A DNA stretch of 64,000 nt, taken from NCBI RefSeq assembly GCF_029278605.1, contig NZ_CP119572.1, positions 992,001 to 1,056,000 of the forward strand. The letters are read 5' to 3'. The DNA comes from Cupriavidus sp. WKF15. Lineage in GTDB: Bacteria > Pseudomonadota > Gammaproteobacteria > Burkholderiales > Burkholderiaceae. A program made the translations under genes and the position numbers. The notes beneath the pieces are model-generated. The model searched no databases. It was not told the origin of the DNA and saw only the letters and a program-made list of their open reading frames with translations. Below, piece after piece: positions 1 to 9,426 of this stretch; positions within the stretch are counted from its first letter, which is position 1; each line of letters opens with the position of its first letter.

Positions 1-264
1 GGCCTGGTGAAGGCGTTCGCCGACAAGAAGCGTGACGCCAACGGTCCGTTCCAGATGCCGTCCTACGCCGCCGTCAAGATCATCGGCGACGCCATCGCCG
101 GCGCCAAGAGCACCGATCCCACCAAGGTCGCGGCGTACATGCACAAGAACGCCTTCCAGACCCCGATCGGCAAGGTCGAGTACGACGACAAGGGCGACCT
201 GAAGTCCTTCAAGTTCGTCGTCTACACCTGGCACAAGGACGCCAGCAAGACCGCCGCCAACTGA
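1..264 (+). CDS. Branched-chain amino acid ABC transporter substrate-binding protein, C-terminal fragment
   Basis: The reading frame is open from the first base of the window and ends at the TGA at 262-264, giving the last 87 residues of a longer protein. The end, with VAAYMHKNAFQTPIGKVEYD and the terminal phrase FKFVVYTWHKDAS, is typical of periplasmic LivK/LivJ-type binding proteins (periplasmic binding protein fold type I). It lies directly upstream of livHMGF on the same strand, so it is very likely the solute receptor of that transporter. The signal peptide and the ligand-binding first lobe lie outside the window. Confidence 0.85.
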   Translation, partial: GLVKAFADKKRDANGPFQMPSYAAVKIIGDAIAGAKSTDPTKVAAYMHKNAFQTPIGKVEYDDKGDLKSFKFVVYTWHKDASKTAAN

Positions 265-284
265 TCCTGGCATTTCGTCCGCAG

Positions 285-318
285 CCATCCCGCGCCCCCA
301 TAAGGGGCGGCGGGATGG
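285..318 (+). terminator. Hairpin between the binding protein and livH
   Basis: A 9-bp stem (CCATCCCGC with GCGGGATGG) continues through GCCCC/GGGGC to give about 14 bp, with one bulged G at 309 and a five-base loop. It is followed by a short TTTGCT. It lies between the binding-protein gene and the permease genes. In this transporter class such a hairpin usually gives partial termination or mRNA stabilisation, so that more receptor than permease is made; that role here is inferred. Confidence 0.6.
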
Positions 319-378
319 TTTGCTATCGGGCTTCGGCACGGGCTTCAATCCGGGCTTCGATTTCCTGAGGCTTCTCCC

Positions 379-1305
<927 letters not shown>

Positions 1306-1318
1306 GGGAAAACGCGAC

Positions 1319-2586
<1,268 letters not shown>

Positions 2587-2590
<4 letters not shown>

Positions 2591-3359
2591 GTGCAAATGC
2601 GGAATTGCTGAAGGTTTCCGGCCTGCAGATGCGCTTCGGCGGCCTGCTGGCGGTGGATGGTATCGAATTCGACGTGAAGCGCGACGAGGTCTTCGCGATC
2701 ATCGGCCCTAACGGCGCCGGCAAGACCACCGTGTTCAACTGCGTCGGCGGTTTCTACAAGCCGACCGCGGGCGAGGTCACGATGGACGGTCACGCCATCG
2801 CCGGCCTGCCGAGTCACATGGTCGCGCGCAAGGGCCTGGTGCGCACGTTCCAGAATATCCGCCTGTTCAAGAACCTGACCGTGGTCGAGAACCTGCTGGT
2901 GGCGCAACACCTGCAGGTGCAGTCCGGCATCCTGCGCGGGCTGTTCGCCACGCCGGCCTACCGCCGCGCCGAGCGCGAAGCGCTGCAGCGTGCCGCGCAA
3001 TGGCTGGAACGCATGGGCCTGACCAAGGTTGCCAACCGCGAGGCGGGCACGCTCTCGTACGGCCACCAGCGCCGGCTGGAGATCGCGCGCTGCATGATCA
3101 CCAGGCCGCGCCTGCTGATGCTCGACGAGCCGGCCGCTGGCCTCAACCCCCAGGAGAAGATCGAGCTGTCCCAGCTCATCGACCAGCTGCGCAAGGAGTT
3201 TGGCATTGCCGTGCTGCTGATCGAGCACGACATGAGCCTGGTGATGGGCGTGTCCGACCGCATCCTGGTGATGGAGCATGGCAAGCCGATCGTGATCGGC
3301 AAGCCCGAGCAAGTGCGCAATGACCCGCGCGTGATCAAGGCCTACCTGGGAGAGGACTG

Positions 3360-3360
<1 letters not shown>
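2587..3360 (+). CDS. livG: Branched-chain amino acid ABC transporter ATP-binding protein LivG
   Basis: A 257-residue cytoplasmic ATPase of the LivG family that powers the LivHM channel. Walker A is GPNGAGKTT (residues 40-48), the ABC signature is [13 protein letters not shown], Walker B is [11 protein letters not shown], and the switch histidine is in [11 protein letters not shown]. The glutamine loop is in the [11 protein letters not shown] phrase typical of this subfamily. The start overlaps the livM stop by 4 bp and the stop overlaps the livF start by 1 bp (TGATG). Confidence 0.96.
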
Positions 3361-4061
<701 letters not shown>

Positions 4062-4157
4062 CCCTGCGCGCCGGCTCCCGCCGGGGCTGGCGCGACCTGC
4101 TTTCGCCATCCGCGAAAGCCCCCTTTCGCCAATCACGGCGCAGCGCAAGGCTGTGCC

Positions 4158-4189
4158 GGGGCCGGCCGGCGCCGGCCCCGTGGCATAAT
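4158..4189 (+). promoter_or_regulatory. livF-leuC gap: GC-rich palindrome followed by a -10-like element
   Basis: The livF-leuC gap (4062-4373) holds no convincing gene. A perfect 9-bp inverted repeat with a 4-base loop spans 4158-4179 and is immediately followed by GTGG and a CATAAT hexamer at 4184-4189, which resembles a sigma-70 -10 site. A clear -35 is not visible. Weaker hairpins occur at about 4068-4096. The simplest reading is the end of the liv transcript plus a promoter for leuC with a leader of roughly 180 bases. No leucine-codon leader peptide could be found there. Confidence 0.4.
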
Positions 4190-4373
4190 CGCTTGAGAAG
4201 TCAAGCATCGCAAAAAGCGCTCGCTTCGGACGGCTTCCGGCGTCATCATCGCCGTTGTCGTCACCGTGTCCTGCCCCGGCAACGAGGCGGCCGGACAACA
4301 AAGATCCCTGCAAACAACCTGCGCGGTACCGCGCCATTTCCACCGGAACTGGACGCCGGCCGCCCCCTGCATC

Positions 4374-5783
4374 ATGGCCAAGACGCTCTACGACAAACTC
4401 TGGGATGACCACACCGTCCACGTCGAGGAAGACGGCACCACGCTGCTCTACATCGACCGCCACCTGCTGCACGAAGTCACCAGCCCGCAGGCGTTCGAAG
4501 GCCTGAAGATGGCGCAGCGCCCGGTGTGGCGCATCAGCGCCAACCTGGCGGTGTCGGACCACAATGTGCCGACCACGGATCGCACGCAGGGCATTGCCGA
4601 CCCGGTGTCGAAGCTGCAGGTCGATACGCTGGACGCGAACTGCGACAGCTATGGCATCACCCAGTTCAAGATGAACGACCATCGCCAGGGCATCGTGCAC
4701 GTGATCGGGCCGGAGCAGGGCGCCACGCTGCCGGGCATGACGGTGGTGTGCGGCGACTCGCATACCTCGACGCACGGCGCGTTCGGCGCCCTTGCACACG
4801 GCATCGGCACGTCGGAAGTCGAACACGTGCTGGCCACGCAGACGCTGCTGGGCAAGAAGGCGAAGAACATGCTGGTCAGCGTGGAAGGCAAGCTGCCGCG
4901 CGGCTGCACCGCCAAGGACATCGTGCTGGCGATCATCGGCAAGATCGGCACGGCTGGCGGCACCGGCTACACCATCGAATTCGCCGGCTCCGCGATCCGC
5001 GACCTGACCATGGAGGGCCGCATGACGGTCTGCAATATGGCCATCGAAGCGGGCGCGCGCGCGGGCCTGGTGGCGGTGGACAACGTCACGCTCGAATACG
5101 TGAAGGGCCGCCCGTACGCGCCGCAGGGCGTGGAGTGGGAGCAGGCCGTGGGCTACTGGCGCACGCTGCATTCGGACGCCGGCGCCAAGTTCGACCAGGT
5201 GGTGGAACTGCGTGCCGAAGAGATCCGCCCGCAGGTGACCTGGGGCACCTCGCCCGAGATGGTGGTCAGCATCGAAGACCGCGTGCCGGATCCGGAGAAG
5301 GAAAAGGACCCGACCAAGCGCAACGCCATGGAGCGCGCGCTCGAGTACATGAACCTGCAGCCCAACGTGCCGATGGAAAGCATCAACGTTGACAAGGTGT
5401 TCATCGGTTCCTGCACCAACAGCCGCATCGAGGACATGCGCGCCGCCGCGTGGGTGGTGCAGAAGCTGGGCCGCAAGGTCGCGTCCAACGTCAAGCTGGC
5501 GATGGTCGTGCCGGGCTCGGGCCTGGTCAAGGAACAGGCCGAGCGCGAAGGGCTGGACAAGGTCTTCAAGGCCGCGGGCTTCGAATGGCGCGAGCCGGGC
5601 TGCTCGATGTGCCTGGCCATGAATGCCGACCGCCTCGATCCGGGCGAGCGCTGCGCGTCCACGTCGAACCGCAACTTCGAAGGCCGGCAGGGCGCGGGTG
5701 GCCGCACCCACCTGGTGAGCCCGGCGATGGCCGCCGCGGCTGCCATCGAAGGCCATTTCGTCGACATCCGCAAGCTCGGCTGA
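4374..5783 (+). CDS. leuC: 3-isopropylmalate dehydratase large subunit LeuC
   Basis: Isomerises 2-isopropylmalate to 3-isopropylmalate with LeuD in leucine synthesis. From the ATG at 4374 it is 469 residues, the normal length; an in-frame GTG at 4266 would add 36 unconserved residues. The start [13 protein letters not shown] is typical. The [4Fe-4S] cluster ligands are visible as Cys347 (FIGSCTNSR) and Cys410/Cys413 (GCSMC), and the substrate phrases [20 protein letters not shown] and [12 protein letters not shown] are intact. It is separated from leuD only by the small lipoprotein gene. Confidence 0.97.
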   Translation: MAKTLYDKLWDDHTVHVEEDGTTLLYIDRHLLHEVTSPQAFEGLKMAQRPVWRISANLAVSDHNVPTTDRTQGIADPVSKLQVDTLDANCDSYGITQFKMNDHRQGIVHVIGPEQGATLPGMTVVCGDSHTSTHGAFGALAHGIGTSEVEHVLATQTLLGKKAKNMLVSVEGKLPRGCTAKDIVLAIIGKIGTAGGTGYTIEFAGSAIRDLTMEGRMTVCNMAIEAGARAGLVAVDNVTLEYVKGRPYAPQGVEWEQAVGYWRTLHSDAGAKFDQVVELRAEEIRPQVTWGTSPEMVVSIEDRVPDPEKEKDPTKRNAMERALEYMNLQPNVPMESINVDKVFIGSCTNSRIEDMRAAAWVVQKLGRKVASNVKLAMVVPGSGLVKEQAEREGLDKVFKAAGFEWREPGCSMCLAMNADRLDPGERCASTSNRNFEGRQGAGGRTHLVSPAMAAAAAIEGHFVDIRKLG

Positions 5784-5796
5784 GCGCAGCGCGACG

Positions 5797-5928
5797 ATGA
5801 AACGGATCCTGATCGTGCTGCTGGCATGCCTGGGCATGCTGCAGCTTGCCGGCTGCAACACCATGGCCGGCCTTGGCAAGGACACGCAGGCCGCCGGCAG
5901 CTCGCTCGAGCGCGCGGCCAAGAAGTAA
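5797..5928 (+). CDS. Entericidin A/B-family small lipoprotein
   Basis: A 43-residue protein, too short for usual ORF cut-offs. It has a positively charged start (MKR), a hydrophobic stretch, and a lipobox LAGC with the lipidated Cys at residue 20, then [20 protein letters not shown], the characteristic entericidin tail. It starts 13 bp after leuC and ends 10 bp before leuD, so it sits inside the leucine operon. In E. coli entericidins are envelope lipoproteins linked to programmed lysis (EcnB) and its antidote (EcnA); whether this copy does either is unknown. No second entericidin is next to it. Confidence 0.85.
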   Translation: MKRILIVLLACLGMLQLAGCNTMAGLGKDTQAAGSSLERAAKK

Positions 5929-5938
5929 GGAAAGAGAC

Positions 5939-6589
5939 ATGGACAAGTTCACTGTACACAGCGGCCTCGTGGCACCTCTCGACCGCGAGAACGTCGACAC
6001 CGACGCCATCATCCCGAAGCAGTTCCTGAAGTCGATCAAGCGCACCGGCTTCGGCCCGAACCTGTTCGACGAGTGGCGTTACAAGGATGTCGGCGAGCCC
6101 GGCATGGACAACAGCAAGCGTCCGCTGAACCCGGACTTCGTGCTGAACCAGCCACGCTACCAGGGCGCGTCGATCCTGCTGGCGCGCCGCAACTTCGGCT
6201 GCGGCAGTTCGCGCGAGCACGCGCCGTGGGCACTGACGCAATACGGCTTCCGCGCCGTGATCGCGCCGAGCTTTGCCGACATCTTCTTCAACAACTGCTA
6301 CAAGAACGGGCTGCTGCCGGTGGTCCTGAGCGAACAGCAGGTGGAGCACCTGTTCAACGAGACCAACGCGTTCAACGGCTACAAGCTGACCATCGACCTG
6401 GACAAGCAGGCCGTGATCACGCCGTCAGGCCAGGGCTATGAATTCGACATTGCCCCGTTCCGCAAGTACTGCATGCTGAACGGCTTCGACGATATCGGCC
6501 TGACCCTGCGCCACGCCGACAAGATCAAGGCGTACGAGGCCGAACGCGTGGCGAAGATGCCGTGGCTGAACAACCGCCTGGTCGGCTGA
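5939..6589 (+). CDS. leuD: 3-isopropylmalate dehydratase small subunit LeuD
   Basis: A 216-residue small subunit that completes the LeuCD isomerase. The start at ATG 5939 gives [20 protein letters not shown], the family start, preceded by the ribosome site AAGGAAAGAG. Conserved features include [14 protein letters not shown], the [13 protein letters not shown] active-site loop and [16 protein letters not shown]. The next gene, leuB, begins 34 bp downstream. Confidence 0.97.
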   Translation: MDKFTVHSGLVAPLDRENVDTDAIIPKQFLKSIKRTGFGPNLFDEWRYKDVGEPGMDNSKRPLNPDFVLNQPRYQGASILLARRNFGCGSSREHAPWALTQYGFRAVIAPSFADIFFNNCYKNGLLPVVLSEQQVEHLFNETNAFNGYKLTIDLDKQAVITPSGQGYEFDIAPFRKYCMLNGFDDIGLTLRHADKIKAYEAERVAKMPWLNNRLVG

Positions 6590-6623
6590 GCGCGGAAGCA
6601 GACATCAAACGAGGAAAAACAGC

Positions 6624-7691
6624 ATGAAGATCGCAGTCCTGCCGGGTGACGGCATCGGTCCGGAAATCGTTGCGGAGGCCGTCAAGGTCCTGAACGCGCT
6701 CGACGAGAAGTTCGAGATGGAAACCGCCCCGGTGGGCGGTGCCGGCTACGAGGCCGAAGGCCATCCGCTGCCGGAAAACACGCTGAAGCTCGCCAAGGAG
6801 GCCGACGCCATCCTGTTCGGCGCCGTGGGCGACTGGAAGTACGATAGCCTCGAGCGCGCGCTGCGCCCGGAGCAGGCCATCCTGGGCCTGCGCAAGCACC
6901 TGCAGCTGTTCGCCAACTTCCGCCCGGCCATCTGCTACCCGGAACTGACCGGCGCATCGAGCCTGAAGCCGGAACTGGTGGCGGGCCTCGACATCCTGAT
7001 CGTGCGCGAGCTGAACGGCGATATCTACTTCGGCCAGCCGCGCGGCGTGCGCGAGGCGCCGGACGGCCTGTTCAAGGGCGCCCGCGAAGGCTTCGACACC
7101 ATGCGCTACAGCGAGCCGGAAATCCGCCGCATCGCGCACGTGGCGTTCCAGGCCGCGGCCAAGCGCGGCAAGAAGCTGTGCAGCGTGGACAAGGCCAACG
7201 TGCTGGAGACCTTCCAGTTCTGGAAGGACATCATGATCGACGTCAGCAAGGAGTATCCGGACGTCGAGCTGTCGCACATGTATGTCGACAACGCCGCCAT
7301 GCAGCTGGTCAAGGCGCCCAAGAGCTTCGACGTGATCGTCACCGGCAATATGTTCGGCGACATCCTGTCGGACGAGGCCGCCATGCTGACCGGCTCGATC
7401 GGCATGCTGCCGTCGGCGTCGCTCGATGCGAACAACAAGGGCCTGTATGAGCCGTCGCACGGCTCGGCGCCGGACATCGCCGGCAAGGGCGTGGCCAATC
7501 CGCTGGCGACGATCCTGTCGGCCGCCATGATGCTGCGGTACTCGCTGAACAGGGCCGAGCAGGCAGACCGCATCGAGAATGCCGTCAAGAAGGTGCTGGC
7601 CCAGGGCTATCGCACCGGCGACATCCTGACTCCGGGCTGCAAGCAGGTCGGCACGCGTGAAATGGGCGAGGCCGTGCTGGCCGCTCTGTAA
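6624..7691 (+). CDS. leuB: 3-isopropylmalate dehydrogenase LeuB
   Basis: Catalyses NAD-dependent oxidation and decarboxylation of 3-isopropylmalate, the third step of leucine synthesis. It has 355 residues and the usual family features: [10 protein letters not shown] at the start, [14 protein letters not shown], the catalytic lysine in [10 protein letters not shown], the metal-binding aspartates in [12 protein letters not shown], and the NAD site around [28 protein letters not shown] site precedes the ATG. It is the last leu gene; a strong intrinsic terminator follows 12 bp after the stop. Confidence 0.97.
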   Translation: MKIAVLPGDGIGPEIVAEAVKVLNALDEKFEMETAPVGGAGYEAEGHPLPENTLKLAKEADAILFGAVGDWKYDSLERALRPEQAILGLRKHLQLFANFRPAICYPELTGASSLKPELVAGLDILIVRELNGDIYFGQPRGVREAPDGLFKGAREGFDTMRYSEPEIRRIAHVAFQAAAKRGKKLCSVDKANVLETFQFWKDIMIDVSKEYPDVELSHMYVDNAAMQLVKAPKSFDVIVTGNMFGDILSDEAAMLTGSIGMLPSASLDANNKGLYEPSHGSAPDIAGKGVANPLATILSAAMMLRYSLNRAEQADRIENAVKKVLAQGYRTGDILTPGCKQVGTREMGEAVLAAL

Positions 7692-7703
7692 GTCACAATC
7701 CGG

Positions 7704-7730
7704 AAAAGGCGCTGCGCGGCAGCGCCTTTT
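7704..7730 (+). terminator. Rho-independent terminator of the leu operon
   Basis: A perfect 12-bp inverted repeat (arms 7704-7715 and 7719-7730) with a three-base loop ends in TTTT and continues CTTTTATTTG. This is a strong intrinsic terminator. It separates leuCDB transcription from the asd unit, so asd needs its own promoter in the roughly 60 bp that follow. Confidence 0.92.
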
Positions 7731-7792
7731 CTTTTATTTGTCCCCGATTTTCCACGCTGCGGCGGCGCCGCAAAATCGTGTAGACTCTGCAG

Positions 7793-7924
7793 ATGGCCCG
7801 ATTTTCCCAGTCCACCCTGACTGCTGTTGCTGCCCTGACCGCTACCCGCGGCCCGGTCGGCACGATTTCGCTCGGCCAGACCGCAACGACGATTAAAACG
7901 ATTACCAAAACCGCGATCGCCTAG
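7793..7924 (+). CDS. Candidate Thr/Ile/Lys-rich attenuation leader peptide upstream of asd
   Basis: A 43-residue reading frame from the ATG at 7793 to the TAG at 7922-7924, ending 90 bp before asd. Eleven of 43 residues are threonine, and the last fourteen read TATTIKTITKTAIA: six Thr, three Ile, two Lys, three Ala. These are amino acids made from the product of asd (or, for Ala, neutral filler). The concentration just before the stop is the layout of known leader peptides such as thrL. The ATG has no Shine-Dalgarno sequence and lies 6 bp after a TAGACT hexamer (7781-7786), so it could be translated as a leaderless message. The peptide itself is presumably not the functional product. Seen directly: the frame and composition. 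Inferred: regulation. Confidence 0.6.
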   Translation: MARFSQSTLTAVAALTATRGPVGTISLGQTATTIKTITKTAIA

Positions 7925-7938
7925 ATCCGTTCGTCGTG

Positions 7939-7990
7939 CCTGCCCGTCTTCCCCGCGCAGCCACGCCGGGCGAGGAAAATGGCGGGGAAG
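7939..7990 (+). promoter_or_regulatory. Mutually exclusive RNA stems between the leader frame and asd
   Basis: Two pairings overlap and cannot form together as simple nested hairpins. CCTGCCCG (7939-7946) can pair with 7967-7975 (8 bp, one bulged G). CTTCCCCGC (7948-7956) can pair perfectly with GCGGGGAAG (7982-7990). The arrangement resembles the alternative stems of an attenuator. However, the second stem is followed by TAAAAATC, not a U-run, so a classical intrinsic terminator is not evident; the effect might be on Rho access or on translation of asd. Confidence 0.4.
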
Positions 7991-8014
7991 TAAAAATCAC
8001 ATCCGAGGTAAATC

Positions 8015-9151
8015 ATGATTGTAGGTCTCGTCGGTTGGCGGGGAATGGTCGGCAGCGTCCTGATGCAGCGCATGCAGGAAGAGCGTGATTTCGACCATAT
8101 CGAGCCCGTCTTCTTCAGCACGTCCAACGCCGGCGGCAAGGCGCCCGCCATGGCCAAGAACGAAACCACGCTCAAGGATGCCAACGACATCGAGGCACTG
8201 AAGAAGTGCGACGTGGTGCTGACCGCCCAGGGCGGCGACTACACCAATGAAGTCTTCCCGAAGCTGCGCGCGGCTGGCTGGAAGGGCTACTGGATCGACG
8301 CGGCTTCGTCGCTGCGCATGAAGGACGATGCCATCATCGTGCTGGATCCGGTCAACCAGGGCGTGATCAAGGATGCCCTGTCCAAGGGCGTGAAGAATTT
8401 CATCGGCGGCAACTGCACGGTCAGCTGCATGCTGATGGGCCTGGGTGGCCTGTTCGAGGCTGACCTGGTCGAGTGGATGACCTCGATGACCTACCAGGCC
8501 GCCTCGGGCGGCGGCGCGCAGCACATGCGCGAGCTGCTGACGCAGTTCGGCACGCTGAACGCGTCGGTCAAGCCGCTGCTGGACAATCCGGCCTCGGCCA
8601 TCCTGGAAATCGACCGCCAGATCCTGGCGACCCAGCACGGCCTGTCCGCCGAAGAAACCAAGCAGTTCGGCGTGCCGCTGGCCGGCAACCTGATTCCCTG
8701 GATCGACAAGGACCTGGGCAACGGCCAGTCGCGCGAAGAATGGAAGGGCGGCGCCGAGACCAACAAGATCCTGGGCCGCGGCGAGGGCTTCCTGGGCGCG
8801 ACCGGCGCCACGCCGATCGCCGTGGACGGCCTGTGCGTGCGTATTGGCGCGATGCGCTGCCATTCGCAAGCGCTGACCATCAAGCTGCGCAAGGATGTGC
8901 CGCTGGACGAGATCGAAGGCATGCTCGCCGCCCACAACCCGTGGGCCAAGGTTGTGCCGAACACCCGCGAGGCCAGCATGACCGACCTGACTCCGGCTGC
9001 CGTGACCGGTACGCTGAGCATTCCTGTCGGTCGCCTGCGCAAGATGCAGATGGGCGGCGAGTACCTGTCCGCGTTCACCGTGGGTGACCAGCTGCTGTGG
9101 GGCGCGGCCGAGCCGCTGCGCCGTATGCTGCGCATTTTGATCGAGTCCTGA
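8015..9151 (+). CDS. asd: Aspartate-semialdehyde dehydrogenase
   Basis: Reduces aspartyl phosphate to aspartate semialdehyde, the branch point to lysine/diaminopimelate, threonine, isoleucine and methionine. It has 378 residues, matching the long proteobacterial Asd class. The NADP loop is [14 protein letters not shown] (residues 3-16). The catalytic cysteine is Cys134 in [16 protein letters not shown], and the phrase [11 protein letters not shown] is also diagnostic. A CCGAGG ribosome site lies 6 bp before the ATG. It is transcribed apart from the leu genes and has the unusual leader described above. Confidence 0.97.
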   Translation: MIVGLVGWRGMVGSVLMQRMQEERDFDHIEPVFFSTSNAGGKAPAMAKNETTLKDANDIEALKKCDVVLTAQGGDYTNEVFPKLRAAGWKGYWIDAASSLRMKDDAIIVLDPVNQGVIKDALSKGVKNFIGGNCTVSCMLMGLGGLFEADLVEWMTSMTYQAASGGGAQHMRELLTQFGTLNASVKPLLDNPASAILEIDRQILATQHGLSAEETKQFGVPLAGNLIPWIDKDLGNGQSREEWKGGAETNKILGRGEGFLGATGATPIAVDGLCVRIGAMRCHSQALTIKLRKDVPLDEIEGMLAAHNPWAKVVPNTREASMTDLTPAAVTGTLSIPVGRLRKMQMGGEYLSAFTVGDQLLWGAAEPLRRMLRILIES

Positions 9152-9225
9152 TCCCGGCTCTGAGCCGGCTGGAGCCTGGCGGCTTTCGTTGCAGCCAGGC
9201 AACAGAAACTACGGCTTTGCCTGCG

Positions 9226-9247
9226 ACGCCGCGCCCATGCGCGGCGT
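9226..9247 (+). terminator. Probable terminator after asd
   Basis: A perfect 9-bp stem ACGCCGCGC/GCGCGGCGT with a CCAT loop, followed by TGTTA. The U-run is poor, so this is a weak intrinsic terminator at best. It lies 74 bp after asd and 179 bp before fimV. Confidence 0.5.
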
Positions 9248-9426
9248 TGTTACACCTGGGCGCCTATTTCTCCGGGCGATCAGTCACAATACGGCGGCAT
9301 ACGCCCGCCCGCCGACCTCGTCGGCTCGGGGGGTAATCCGGCAACGGGCACGCAAGAATGCACGCTAGCCGGGGTGAATGCTTTGGGGTCGGTTTCTATC
9401 GCTACTAAAACATAACGGAGCACAAG

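Noticed and set aside
4197..4373. Val/Ile-rich stretch (VIIAVVVTV) in frame with leuC, considered as a leucine/valine leader peptide
   Set aside because: There is no start codon before the hydrophobic run, no leucine codons in it, and it runs without a stop into leuC.
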